Part shown: positions 15,066-23,326 of the stretch, piece after piece | How the letters are laid out: each line of letters opens with the position of its first letter | Numbering within the stretch: position 1 is the first letter of the stretch | Source: Rhodobacter sp. | GTDB taxonomy: Bacteria; Pseudomonadota; Alphaproteobacteria; Rhodobacterales; Rhodobacteraceae | DNA: 30,161 bases | NCBI GenBank assembly: GCA_013824055.1 | Contig: PNNE01000458.1 | Span: 1 to 30,161 of the forward strand | Reading direction: 5' to 3' | Notes under the pieces: model-generated | What the model was told of the DNA's origin: nothing | What the model saw: the letters and a program-made list of their open reading frames with translations, nothing else | The model's database searches: none | Position numbers and translations under genes: made by a program

Positions 15066-15694
15066 CCGCGCTCTTGACCCTTGTCCAATGGCTTTCCCCC
15101 GCCTTTCCGATCGGGGCCTTCGCCTACAGCCACGGGTTGGAACGGGTGATCGCGGCGGGCGACGTGACCGACGCCGACAGCTGTGAGGACTGGCTTTGCA
15201 ACGTCCTGCACCACGGGGCGGGCTGGCAGGATGCGGTCCTGCTCTGCCAGGCGCTTGGCCCCGATGCCGACCACGATGCGCTGGACGCGCTGGCCCGCGC
15301 CCTCGCCCCCTCGGCCGAGCGGCTGCAGGAAAGCGCCGAGCAAGGGGCCGCCTTCGCCCGGATGGTCTCCGGGCTGACCGGCCGCCCCCTCAGACCCCGG
15401 CTGCTGCCCATTGCCACCGGCGAAGCCGCAGCCGCGCTCGGCCTTCCCCCGGGACAGGTCGCGCAGCTTTACCTGCAGACCTTTGCCAGCAACCTTTGCA
15501 CCATCGCCACCCGCCACCTGCCCCTGGGCCAGACCGATGGGCAAAGGGTTCTGGCGCGGCTTCTGCCCAGGATCGACGTGCTGGGCACCAGGGTCGCCGT
15601 CGCCAGCCTGGACGATCTTGGCGGTTGCGCCCTTGCCGCCGACCTTGCGGCCTTCCAGCACGAAACCCAGAATGTAAGGATCTTCCGCACATGA
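15062..15694 (+). CDS. ureF: Urease accessory protein UreF
   Basis: A 210-residue all-helical UreF that joins UreD and UreG in the nickel-loading complex. The N-terminus LTLVQWLSPAFPIGAFAYSHGLE is the family hallmark (SPAFPIGAFAYSHGLE), and LQTFASNLCTIATRHLPLGQTDGQR near 142-167 is also conserved. The start is GTG at 15062, overlapping the ureE stop (GTGA). Its own stop overlaps the ureG ATG (15691-15694). Such chained overlaps imply coupled translation of EFG. Confidence 0.95.
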   Translation: MTALLTLVQWLSPAFPIGAFAYSHGLERVIAAGDVTDADSCEDWLCNVLHHGAGWQDAVLLCQALGPDADHDALDALARALAPSAERLQESAEQGAAFARMVSGLTGRPLRPRLLPIATGEAAAALGLPPGQVAQLYLQTFASNLCTIATRHLPLGQTDGQRVLARLLPRIDVLGTRVAVASLDDLGGCALAADLAAFQHETQNVRIFRT

Positions 15695-16317
15695 CCCACG
15701 GCCCCCTCCGCGTCGGCATCGGCGGTCCCGTCGGTGCGGGCAAGACCACGCTGACCGAGAAGCTGGCCCGCGCGCTCGGTCCCCGCCTGTCGATGGCTGT
15801 CATCACCAACGACATCTACACGCGCGAGGATGCCGAGGCGCTGACCCGCGCCCAGGTCCTGCCCGCCGCCCGCATCCGGGGGGTCGAGACGGGGGGCTGC
15901 CCGCACACCGCGATCCGCGAGGACGCCAGCATCAACCTTGCCGCCATCGCCGACCTGAACATCGCCTTCCCCGACCTTGACCTGATCCTGATCGAAAGCG
16001 GGGGCGACAACCTTGCGGCGACCTTCTCGCCCGAACTTGCCGACCTCACGATCTACGTCATCGACACCGCGGCCGGGCAGGACATCCCCCGGAAGCGCGG
16101 GCCGGGGGTCACGAAGTCCGACCTTCTGGTCGTCAACAAGACCGACCTTGCGCCGCATGTCGGCGTGGACCCGGTGCTGCTGGAGGCAGACACCGCCCGC
16201 GCACGCGGCCAGCGTCCCTATGTCATGGCCCAGTTGCGCCACGGCAAGGGCGTGGACGAGGTGGTCGATTTCATCGTCCGGCATGGCGGCCTGCGGCTGA
16301 AAACTGACGCCGCGTAA
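15691..16317 (+). CDS. ureG: Urease accessory GTPase UreG
   Basis: A 208-residue SIMIBI-class GTPase whose GTP hydrolysis drives nickel insertion into urease. Visible motifs are the P-loop GGPVGAGKTTL at 11-21, ITNDIYTREDAE, the nickel-binding CPH in VETGGCPHTAIREDAS near 66-81, LILIESGGDNLAATFSPELAD, and the guanine-specificity NKTD. The frame is open upstream inside ureF, but the ATG at 15691 gives the normal length. It is the last gene of the operon and is followed 22 bases later by a strong terminator stem. Confidence 0.97.
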   Translation: MTHGPLRVGIGGPVGAGKTTLTEKLARALGPRLSMAVITNDIYTREDAEALTRAQVLPAARIRGVETGGCPHTAIREDASINLAAIADLNIAFPDLDLILIESGGDNLAATFSPELADLTIYVIDTAAGQDIPRKRGPGVTKSDLLVVNKTDLAPHVGVDPVLLEADTARARGQRPYVMAQLRHGKGVDEVVDFIVRHGGLRLKTDAA

Positions 16318-16339
16318 GTTTCGACTCACCGCAGGGCCG

Positions 16340-16379
16340 GCGGGCGGAAGGGGGCGACCTTTCCGCCCGCTGCCTTTTT
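16340..16379 (+). terminator. Intrinsic terminator of the urease operon
   Basis: Stem GCGGGCGGAA (16340-16349) pairs perfectly with TTCCGCCCGC (16361-16370). Three further pairs, including one G-U, extend it to 13 bp with a 5-base loop. TGCC and five T residues follow (16375-16379). It lies 22 bases after the ureG stop, so it ends the ure transcript and separates it from urt. Confidence 0.85.
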
Positions 16380-16416
16380 CCCAGGCCGCTTGCCCGCATC
16401 CTTGGCGCCATCCTGT

Positions 16417-16440
16417 GCGCGGAACGCACGTTTTCCGCGC
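16417..16440. promoter_or_regulatory. Inverted repeat upstream of urtA (candidate operator or leader hairpin)
   Basis: GCGCGGAA (16417-16424) and TTCCGCGC (16433-16440) form a perfect 8-bp inverted repeat with an 8-base spacer, about 190 bp before the urtA ATG and downstream of the urease terminator. No T run follows, so it is not a second terminator. It may be a regulator site, but I cannot match it to a known consensus, and GC-rich DNA makes chance dyads commoner. Confidence 0.35.
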
Positions 16441-16627
16441 TGCAGCATTCCGACCCGCACAAAATGTAGCCATCTGCGCCGGGGCCCGCCCCTGGGTCAC
16501 GCTCACGCTATGCGCCTTCCGCCGGTGCGGGTTTCCTCATTGCCAGCCGAGGCCGCTGCCACGGCCAGGACGACTGCTCGAATGCCGGGCCTCAGAGCCG
16601 CGGCCAATGAAACAGGGGATAGACACG

Positions 16628-17920
16628 ATGAAACTTTCCAGACGGACCCTTCTGTCCAGCGCTGCTGCCGCCGCTGCCATGACCATGCCGCGCTTTGCTT
16701 TCGCGCAAGCCGAGACGATCAAGGTCGGCGTGCTGCACTCGCTGTCCGGCACGATGGCGATCTCCGAGACCACGCTGAAAGACACCATGCTGATGCTGAT
16801 CGAGGCGCAGAACGCCAAGGGCGGGCTGCTGGGCAAGCAGCTGGAAGCGGTGGTCGTCGATCCGGCCTCGGACTGGCCCTTGTTCGCCGAAAAGGCGCGC
16901 GAACTGCTGACCGTGTCCAAGGTCGACGTGATGTTCGGCTGCTGGACCTCGGTCAGCCGCAAGTCGGTCCTGCCGGTGATCGAAGAGCTGAACGGCCTGC
17001 TGTTCTACCCGGTCCAGTACGAGGGCGAGGAATCGTCGAGGAACGTCTTCTACACCGGCGCCGCCCCCAACCAGCAGGCGATCCCGGCGGTGGACTACTA
17101 CCTGGAAGAACTGGGCGTGCAGAAATTCGCGCTGCTGGGCACCGACTATGTCTACCCGCGCACCACGAACAACATCCTGGAGGCCTACCTGATCGGGAAG
17201 GGCATCGCGAAGGAAGACATCTTCGTCAACTACACCCCCTTCGGCCATTCCGACTGGTCCAAGATCGTCGGCGACGTGGTGGCCCTGGGCGCGGATGGCA
17301 AGAAGGTCGGCGTGATCTCCACCATCAACGGTGATGCGAACATCGGCTTTTACAAGGAACTGGCCGCGGCGGGCGTCACCGCCGACACGCTGCCGGTTGT
17401 CGCCTTCTCGGTCGGCGAGGAAGAGCTGTCGGGTCTGGACACCACCAACCTTGCGGGCCACCTGGCCGCCTGGAACTACTTCATGTCGGCCGACACCCCG
17501 GAAAACGCCGCCTTCATCGCGGCCTGGCATGCCTTCATCGGCGATACGGCCCGCGTCACCAACGACCCGATGGAAGCGCATTACATCGGCTTCAACATGT
17601 GGGTGAATGCGGTGACCGCGGCCGGGACCACCGCCGTCGACCCCGTGCGCGAAAAGATGTGGGGCCAGACCTTCCCGAACCTGACCGGGGGCATTGCCGA
17701 GATGCTGCCGAACCATCACCTGACGAAACCGGTGCTGATCGGCGAGATCCGCGCCGACGGCCAGTTCGACATCATCAGCCAGACCGACCCGGTGCCGGGC
17801 GACGCCTGGACCGATTTCCTGCCGGAATCGGCGGTGCTGGAAGCCAACTGGCGGGATCTCCAGTGCGGCATGTTCAACACCGAGACCAACACCTGCGTCC
17901 AGCTGACCTCGAACTACTGA
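16628..17920 (+). CDS. urtA: Urea ABC transporter substrate-binding protein
   Basis: A 430-residue UrtA, the periplasmic urea-binding subunit. The signal peptide MKLSRRTLLSSAAAAAA...AFAQA has a twin-arginine motif (SRRTLL), so Tat export is likely. The mature part starts ETIKVGVLHSLSGTMAISE, and the UrtA-specific texts MFGCWTSVSRKSVLPV, LFYPVQYEGEESSRNVFYTGAAPNQQ and SDWSKIVGDVV are all present, clearly separating it from the LivJ-like protein at 3971. The frame is open upstream to 16415, but the signal peptide and length support the ATG at 16628. It heads the urtABCDE operon next to urease. Confidence 0.96.
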   Translation: MKLSRRTLLSSAAAAAAMTMPRFAFAQAETIKVGVLHSLSGTMAISETTLKDTMLMLIEAQNAKGGLLGKQLEAVVVDPASDWPLFAEKARELLTVSKVDVMFGCWTSVSRKSVLPVIEELNGLLFYPVQYEGEESSRNVFYTGAAPNQQAIPAVDYYLEELGVQKFALLGTDYVYPRTTNNILEAYLIGKGIAKEDIFVNYTPFGHSDWSKIVGDVVALGADGKKVGVISTINGDANIGFYKELAAAGVTADTLPVVAFSVGEEELSGLDTTNLAGHLAAWNYFMSADTPENAAFIAAWHAFIGDTARVTNDPMEAHYIGFNMWVNAVTAAGTTAVDPVREKMWGQTFPNLTGGIAEMLPNHHLTKPVLIGEIRADGQFDIISQTDPVPGDAWTDFLPESAVLEANWRDLQCGMFNTETNTCVQLTSNY

Positions 17921-17927
17921 CGCACAG

Positions 17928-17951
17928 GTGGGAGGGGCCAACCCCTCCCAC
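17928..17951 (+). terminator. Stable hairpin after urtA (attenuating terminator or mRNA stabiliser)
   Basis: GTGGGAGGGG (17928-17937), loop CCAA, CCCCTCCCAC (17942-17951): a perfect 10-bp stem 7 bases after the urtA stop, followed by ACGCCTCTTT. There is no strong T run and the urtB ATG is 23 bases on, so it likely reduces read-through or protects the urtA mRNA end, raising binding protein over permease. It is the counterpart of the hairpin at 5109. Confidence 0.7.
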
Positions 17952-17974
17952 ACGCCTCTTTCCCCGGACATCCC

Positions 17975-19912
17975 ATGCGCCTGACCGCCCTTCTTGTCGC
18001 GGCCCTTTGCTGGCTTGCGCCGCTGCCGTCCCTCGCACAGGAGGCGGCGCGGATCGTCGCGGAAAACCGCGCGCAGATCGAAAAGCCCTCACGCCAGACC
18101 ATCGGCCCGGTGATCGCCGAACTGGCGGGCAGCGGCGATGCGATGGCCGATGACATCCTGTCGGCCTGGGCTGACAGGCGGCTGGTGATCCGCAAATCCG
18201 ATGGCGCGATGTTCGTCGCGGCGGCAGAGGGCGAGGGTCTTGCCCTGACCGCGCTGGACGGCACGCCCGCCGGAACCGCAGCCAGTGGGGACCTGACCGA
18301 GTTGAAACCCAACGCCGGCGTGCGCCGGTTGATCGCCACGGCGCTGGTGCAGTTCACCCTGTCGGACCCCGACCCGTCGCAGCGGCAAGCGGCGCTGGCC
18401 TCCATCGCGCAGGACCCGACTGCCGACGCGCTGGAACCGCTCCGCGCCGCCATCGCGACCGAAACGGACCCCGCGCTGAAGGCCCGGAAACAGCGGCTGG
18501 AACGCCTGCTGACCCTGCGCTTCGATCCCTCGTCCGCGGCGCGCGTTGCCGCCATCGACAGCTTCGGGGCCGACATCGGGCTGGACCTTCGCGGCGCGCT
18601 GAACCCGCTGGTCGCCACCACCCGCATCGCGTCCGCCACCCCGCCCGAGGGCAACGTCGCCCGCGAGCTGCGGCTTGGCACCGACATCCCCGAGGATGAG
18701 GCCTATGCCCTTCTCGTGGCCGCCAACCTGGCCCCCGCCCGCCTGACGCTGGAGGAACAGCGCGCGGCCCTGCTGGCAAACCTGCAGGACGGCATGGTCG
18801 GCGGGGTTCCGCTGGCCGAGCTGGACAGCCAGGCCGCCCGCGACCGCGCCTATACCGCGCTGGAGGCGTCGGGCGCAGTCCCCGTCGCCGCCACCGACGG
18901 TGAAGCCAGGGCTGTGCTTGCCACGGTGAAATTCTACGAGGTCCATGCCGAGCCGGACCCCGCCGTGACCAGCGCCGCGCAGGCCGCTCTGGACCGGATC
19001 GGCACGGCCGTCGGCGTCATGCAGACCGCCGACCTTGGCCTGGACGCGCTGTCCCTTGCCTCGATCTACTTCCTTGCCGCCATCGGCCTGGCGATCACCT
19101 TCGGCGTCATGGGCGTGATCAACATGGCGCATGGCGAGTTCATCACCATCGGCGCCTACACCGGCTTTGTCGTGCAACTGTTCGTGCCCGACCTCACGCT
19201 GTCGATCCTGATCGCGCTGCCCCTGGCCTTCGCCGTCACCTTCGGCGGCGGCGTGGCGATGGAGCGGCTGGTGATCCGCCACCTTTACAAGCGACCGCTG
19301 GAGACGCTTCTGGCGACCTTCGGCATTTCCATCGCGCTTCAGCAGATCCTGAAAAACGTTTTCGGAACGCAGGCGCGGCCGCTGACCTCGCCTGCCTGGC
19401 TGGACGGGGCCTGGGTGCTGAACGACGTCGTGTCGATCAGCTACATCCGCATCGCGATCTTCGTGCTGGCGCTGGTGTTCCTGGCTTTCTTCCTGTGGCT
19501 GATGAAGCGCACCCGTCTGGGGCTGGAGGTCCGCGCCGTGACGCAGAACCCCACGATGGCGGCAAGCATGGGCATCAATCCCGACCGGATCAACATGCTG
19601 ACCTTCGGCCTTGGCTCGGGTATCGCGGGCATCGCCGGGGTCGCCATCGGTCTGTTCGCCAAGGTCACGTCCGAACTGGGGACCGACTATATCGTGCAAA
19701 GCTTCATGACCGTGGTCGTCGGCGGGGTCGGCAGCATCTGGGGGACGCTTGCGGGCGCCACGATGATCGGCAGCTTCCAGAAGGTGATCGAGTTCTTCAA
19801 CCCCTCGAACACCCTGGCCGCGCAGACCTACATGATCCTCTTCATCATCCTGTTCATCCAGTTCCGGCCCCGCGGCATCATCGCGCTGCGTGGCCGGGCG
19901 GCGGGGGATTGA
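17975..19912 (+). CDS. urtB: Urea ABC transporter permease UrtB (with periplasmic extension)
   Basis: A 645-residue two-part protein. Residues 1-21 form a signal sequence (LLVAALCWLAPLPSLAQ). About 22-340 is an Ala-rich soluble region predicted to lie outside, as in proteobacterial UrtB proteins, whose function is unclear. About 350-645 is a LivH-type permease with GVINMAHGEFITIGAYTGF and the ATPase-contact loop KRTRLGLEVRAVTQNPTMAASMGINPDRINMLTFGLGSGIAG, then GGVGSIWGTLAGA. The permease NMAHGEF replaces the NFAQGEF of the other transporter. It forms the urea channel with UrtC. Confidence 0.95.
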   Translation: MRLTALLVAALCWLAPLPSLAQEAARIVAENRAQIEKPSRQTIGPVIAELAGSGDAMADDILSAWADRRLVIRKSDGAMFVAAAEGEGLALTALDGTPAGTAASGDLTELKPNAGVRRLIATALVQFTLSDPDPSQRQAALASIAQDPTADALEPLRAAIATETDPALKARKQRLERLLTLRFDPSSAARVAAIDSFGADIGLDLRGALNPLVATTRIASATPPEGNVARELRLGTDIPEDEAYALLVAANLAPARLTLEEQRAALLANLQDGMVGGVPLAELDSQAARDRAYTALEASGAVPVAATDGEARAVLATVKFYEVHAEPDPAVTSAAQAALDRIGTAVGVMQTADLGLDALSLASIYFLAAIGLAITFGVMGVINMAHGEFITIGAYTGFVVQLFVPDLTLSILIALPLAFAVTFGGGVAMERLVIRHLYKRPLETLLATFGISIALQQILKNVFGTQARPLTSPAWLDGAWVLNDVVSISYIRIAIFVLALVFLAFFLWLMKRTRLGLEVRAVTQNPTMAASMGINPDRINMLTFGLGSGIAGIAGVAIGLFAKVTSELGTDYIVQSFMTVVVGGVGSIWGTLAGATMIGSFQKVIEFFNPSNTLAAQTYMILFIILFIQFRPRGIIALRGRAAGD

Positions 19913-19916
19913 CGCC

Positions 19917-20033
19917 ATGACCCGCATCCTTGCCATCGCCCTGGCCAGCCCCCCCACCCCATCCCTCCCCCACGCAGGGGGGAGGGAGGCGCCCTGCCTC
20001 TTGCCTGCGCAGCAGGCGGAGGCCGCGACATGA
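19917..20033 (+). other. Short open frame and GC hairpin between urtB and urtC
   Basis: A 38-codon frame (MTRILAIALASPPTPS...) runs from an ATG 4 bases after the urtB stop to a TGA overlapping the urtC ATG (ATGA). It contains a perfect 10-bp stem, TCCCTCCCCC (19962-19971) and GGGGGAGGGA (19978-19987), with a 6-base loop. The encoded SPPTPSLPHAGGR text is characteristic of GC-rich intergenic palindromes that recur in alphaproteobacterial genomes, so I read this as a repeat-derived spacer rather than a true gene. It could serve as a leader peptide coupling urtB to urtC translation, or affect mRNA stability. Confidence 0.5.
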
Positions 20034-21247
20034 CGCTGCTTCAACCCCGCCACCGCTCGGCCCTGATCTTCATCGCCTGCCTGGCCGTCTTCACCATCGC
20101 CGTGACCATCGCCGCCCAGTTCGGCCTTGTGTCGACCTCGTTCGTGAAGACGCTGGGCAAGACGCTGTGCCTTTGCCTTGCCGCCCTGGCGATGGACCTG
20201 ATCTGGGGCTATGCCGGCATCCTCTCCCTCGGTCACATGGCCTTCTTCGCGCTTGGCGGCTACATGATCGGCATGTGGCTGATGTATGCCCGGACCGAGG
20301 AAATCGTGGTCGCCTCGCTTTTGAACGGCGGCCTGCCCGCGACGCCCGAGGAGATATCCCAAGGCATCGCCACCCAGATCTTCGGCGTCGTCGGGGCCAG
20401 TGACCTGCCCGCGATCTGGAGCTTTGCCTACAGCCTGCCGTTGCAACTGGCGTTGGTGGTGCTGGTCCCCGGCGTCCTTGCCCTTGTCTTCGGCTGGCTT
20501 GCCTTCCGCAGCCGCGTGACCGGCGTCTACCTGTCGATCCTGACGCAGGCGATGACGCTGGCGCTGGCGCTTTACCTGTTCCAGAACGACAGCGGCCTGC
20601 GGGGCAACAACGGCCTGTCCGGGTTGCAGAACCTGCCGGGAGTGACCGCCAGCCAGGACGCCGTCAGCCTGTGGTTCTTCTGGGCCTCTGCCGCCGCGCT
20701 GGCGGTGGCCTACCTCACGCTCCACGCCATCGTCTCGGGCAAGTTCGGGTCGGTCATCCGCGCCATCCGCGACGACGAGGCGCGGGTGCGGTTCCTGGGC
20801 TATTCGGTCGAGGGCTACAAGCTGTTCGTCTTCACCCTGACCGCGGTGATCTGCGCGCTGGCCGGGGCGCTGTATTACCCGCAGGCGGGGATCATCAACC
20901 CCGCCGAACTGGCCCCCATCGCGTCGATCTACCTGGCCGTCTGGGTCGCCATCGGCGGGCGCGGGCGCTTGTACGGCGCCGTCATCGGGGCGGCCATCGT
21001 CTCGCTGCTGTCCAGCTGGTTCACCGGGGGGCGCGTGCCGTCGATCCCGCTTGGCTTTGCCACGATCAACTGGGTCGACTGGTGGCTGGTGCTCTTGGGC
21101 CTGACCTTCGTCTGCGTCACCCTCTTCGCGCCCAAGGGCATCGGCGGGCTGTTCGACCGCTTTGCCGGGGTCCATGCCCCCGACCGCAAGGGTGCGCCGC
21201 TTGGACCTGACCAGGGTTCGCTGATGGAACAGGAGGCGAAGGAATGA
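20030..21247 (+). CDS. urtC: Urea ABC transporter permease UrtC
   Basis: A 405-residue LivM-type permease of the urea importer. It has the hallmark LIWGYAGILSLGHMAFFALGGYMIGMWLMY near 61-90, an insert of about 50 residues (TEEIVVASLLNGGLPATPEEISQGIA...) characteristic of UrtC, RVTGVYLSILTQAMTLALALYL, and the ATPase-contact loop AIRDDEARVRFLGYSVEGYKLFVFTLTAV. The C-terminus carries GRGRLYGAVIGAAIVSLLSSW. It follows the hairpin element, and its stop overlaps urtD (ATGA, 21244-21247). Confidence 0.95.
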   Translation: MTLLQPRHRSALIFIACLAVFTIAVTIAAQFGLVSTSFVKTLGKTLCLCLAALAMDLIWGYAGILSLGHMAFFALGGYMIGMWLMYARTEEIVVASLLNGGLPATPEEISQGIATQIFGVVGASDLPAIWSFAYSLPLQLALVVLVPGVLALVFGWLAFRSRVTGVYLSILTQAMTLALALYLFQNDSGLRGNNGLSGLQNLPGVTASQDAVSLWFFWASAAALAVAYLTLHAIVSGKFGSVIRAIRDDEARVRFLGYSVEGYKLFVFTLTAVICALAGALYYPQAGIINPAELAPIASIYLAVWVAIGGRGRLYGAVIGAAIVSLLSSWFTGGRVPSIPLGFATINWVDWWLVLLGLTFVCVTLFAPKGIGGLFDRFAGVHAPDRKGAPLGPDQGSLMEQEAKE

Positions 21248-21987
21248 GCGCTCTCTTGGAGGTTTCCGGCGTGACCGTCAGCTTCGACGGCTTTCGCGCG
21301 ATCAACAACCTGACCTTCGCCATTGGCGCCGCCGAGCTGCGCGCGATCATCGGGCCGAACGGGGCGGGGAAAAGCACCTTCATGGACATCGTCACCGGCA
21401 AGACCCGGCCGGACAGCGGCTCGGTCACCTTCGGGGAAAAGTCGGTGTCGCTGCTGAAACTGTCCGAAGCCCAGATCGCCCGCGCCGGGATCGGGCGGAA
21501 ATTCCAGCGCCCCACGGTGTTCGAGGATCAGACGGTGCACGAAAACCTGACGCTGGCGCTGAAGGCTGCGCGCAGCCCCTGGGCGGTGCTGGCCTGGCGC
21601 GGGACGGCCGCGGACGAGACCCGCATCCAGGCGCTTGCCGCGCAGGTGGGCCTTGCCGACAGCCTGGAACGGAAGGCCGGAATCCTGAGCCACGGCCAGA
21701 AGCAATGGCTGGAAATCGCGATGCTGCTGGCGCAGGAGCCGCGCCTGCTGCTGGTCGACGAACCCGCCGCCGGGATGACGCTGGCGGAGCGCGAGAAGAC
21801 CACCGAGCTTTTGGTCGAGATCGCCCGGACCCGCGCGGTGGTGGTGGTGGAACATGACATGGACTTTGTCCGCCGCCTGAACTGCAAGGTCACGGTCCTG
21901 CACGAGGGCGCGGTGCTGGCCGAGGGCAGCCTGGACCATGTCACGAAGAACCAGGCGGTGATCGACGTCTATCTGGGGCGCGGATGA
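21244..21987 (+). CDS. urtD: Urea ABC transporter ATP-binding protein UrtD
   Basis: A 247-residue ABC ATPase. Walker A is GPNGAGKST near 37-45; GRKFQRPTVFEDQTVHENL contains the Q-loop; the signature is the UrtD/LivG-style LSHGQKQWLEIAMLL; Walker B is LLLVDEPAAGMT; and VVVEHDMDFVRRL carries the switch His. Text specific to UrtD (FMDIVTGKTRPDSGSV) is clear. It overlaps urtC and urtE by 4 bp each, so the ATPases are made in a coupled series. Confidence 0.95.
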   Translation: MSALLEVSGVTVSFDGFRAINNLTFAIGAAELRAIIGPNGAGKSTFMDIVTGKTRPDSGSVTFGEKSVSLLKLSEAQIARAGIGRKFQRPTVFEDQTVHENLTLALKAARSPWAVLAWRGTAADETRIQALAAQVGLADSLERKAGILSHGQKQWLEIAMLLAQEPRLLLVDEPAAGMTLAEREKTTELLVEIARTRAVVVVEHDMDFVRRLNCKVTVLHEGAVLAEGSLDHVTKNQAVIDVYLGRG

Positions 21988-22682
21988 TGCTGAAGACCGA
22001 AGGCCTGACCCTGCACTACGGCGGCAGCCAGATCCTGCACGGCATCGACTTCCAGGCAAAGGCCGGGGAGGTCACCTGCATCATGGGGACGAACGGGGTC
22101 GGCAAGACCAGCTTCCTCAAGGCGCTGGCCGGGACGCATCCCCGGTCGGGCGGCACGGTGGAACTGGACGGCGAAAGCCTGGGCCGCCTGCGCGCGCAGG
22201 ACATGGCGCGGCGGGGGTTGGCCGTGGTGCCGCAGGGCCGGATGATCTTTCCGCTGCTGACCGTGCGCGAGAACCTGGAGACCGGCTTTGCGCTTCTGCC
22301 GAAGTCGGAACACCGCATCCCGGACGCGATCTATGACCTGTTCCCGGTCCTGAAGGACATGACCCACCGGCGCGGCGGCGACCTGTCGGGCGGGCAGCAG
22401 CAGCAACTGGCCATCGCGCGGGCGATGATCATGAAGCCCAAGGTCCTGCTGCTGGACGAACCGACCGAGGGCATCCAGCCCAACATCATCCAGCAGATCG
22501 GGCGTGTAATCACCTACCTCAAGGACCAGAAGACGATGGCGATCGTGCTGGTCGAGCAGTATTTCGACTTTGCCTATGGCCTGGCCGACCAGTTCTATGT
22601 CCTGCGCCGGGGCTCGGTCTCGGCGTCGGGGCCGAAGGCTGGCTTCGAGCAGTCCGCGCTGCGGGCAGAGGTGTCGGTGTAA
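21984..22682 (+). CDS. urtE: Urea ABC transporter ATP-binding protein UrtE
   Basis: A 232-residue LivF-type ATPase closing the operon. Walker A is GTNGVGKTS near 35-43, LAVVPQGRMIFPLLTVRENLETGF contains the Q-loop, the signature is LSGGQQQQLAIARAMIM, Walker B is LLLDEPTEGIQPNIIQQIG, and VEQYFDFAYGLADQFYVLRRG matches UrtE. The start could be either of two adjacent ATGs (21984 or 21987). No good terminator is seen after it. Confidence 0.95.
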   Translation: MMLKTEGLTLHYGGSQILHGIDFQAKAGEVTCIMGTNGVGKTSFLKALAGTHPRSGGTVELDGESLGRLRAQDMARRGLAVVPQGRMIFPLLTVRENLETGFALLPKSEHRIPDAIYDLFPVLKDMTHRRGGDLSGGQQQQLAIARAMIMKPKVLLLDEPTEGIQPNIIQQIGRVITYLKDQKTMAIVLVEQYFDFAYGLADQFYVLRRGSVSASGPKAGFEQSALRAEVSV

Positions 22683-22774
22683 CCTGCGCCCCATGCGCGG
22701 CCGTCGCTGGATTTTCTGCCGCCTCCGGGCTAATCAGTGAGGAAGCCGCAGGAACTTGCCCGCATGGGGGGACA

Positions 22775-23326
22775 ATGAGCGATCATCTGGCACGGGCGCT
22801 GGCCCTGATCGACGCGGCCAATGCCGCCGACCCCAAGGGCGAGGCGCTGGCTTACGGCCAGCGGATGACCCAGGAACTGGCACGGCTTTTCCCGGACGCC
22901 TCCGAGGTGCTGCAGATCGCAGCTCGCGGGCAGCATGTCGAACGCTGGCTCTTGCCGCGCGCGGACTATCCCGAGGGCAAGGCCGGCTATCTGGACTGGC
23001 GACGCGAGCAGGGGCGACGCCACGCCGCGCGGGTCGCGGGGATCATGGCCGAGGCCGGGTTCCCCGCGGCCGACTGCGAGCGGGTCGGGGTCCTTCTGCG
23101 CAAGGAGGGGATCAAGCGCGACCCCGAAGTGCAGGCGCTGGAGGATGTGATCTGCTTCGTCTTCGTGCGCTGGTATTTCGCTCCCTTCGCGGCGGAACGG
23201 GATGCCGCATCCACTCTGGACATCGTCCGCAAGACTGCCCGCAAGATGTCCGAGGCCGGCCGGGCGCGCCTGTTGCAGGACTTCGCGCTGCCGGACGATC
23301 TGGCCGAGGCATTCCGCGCGGCCTGA
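22775..23326 (+). CDS. DUF4202 domain-containing protein
   Basis: A 183-residue protein I assign to the DUF4202 family by pattern: an N-terminal ALALIDAANAADP, then RMTQELARLFPDASEVLQIAARGQHVERWLLPRADYPEGKAGYLDWRREQGRRHA and LLRKEGIKRDPEVQALEDVICFVFVRWYF. Conserved His/Arg/Glu/Asp residues (RGQHVERW, RRHA, EDVICFVF) suggest a helical, perhaps HD-like, metal-dependent fold, but no function is established. GGGGGAC precedes the ATG. It follows urtE by 92 bp on the same strand and could be read from urt or from its own promoter. Confidence 0.8.
   Translation: MSDHLARALALIDAANAADPKGEALAYGQRMTQELARLFPDASEVLQIAARGQHVERWLLPRADYPEGKAGYLDWRREQGRRHAARVAGIMAEAGFPAADCERVGVLLRKEGIKRDPEVQALEDVICFVFVRWYFAPFAAERDAASTLDIVRKTARKMSEAGRARLLQDFALPDDLAEAFRAA

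Larger units (their letters stand above)
16318..16627. other. 310-bp ureG-urtA intergenic region
   Basis: It holds the urease terminator in its first 60 bases and a 24-bp inverted repeat at 16417-16440. The rest must contain the urtA promoter. I could not assign -35/-10 elements with confidence, nor a clear sigma-54 (GG...GC) or NtrC-type site, although nitrogen control would be expected for urea transport. Only a weak AGGGGA ribosome site is seen before urtA. Confidence 0.5.

Noticed and set aside
18089..21175. Minus-strand open frame of 1028 codons
   Set aside because: It lies entirely antisense to urtB and urtC, is rich in Gly/Arg/Asp/Gln/His low-complexity text and shows no family motif; GC-rich coding DNA commonly leaves such shadow frames open.
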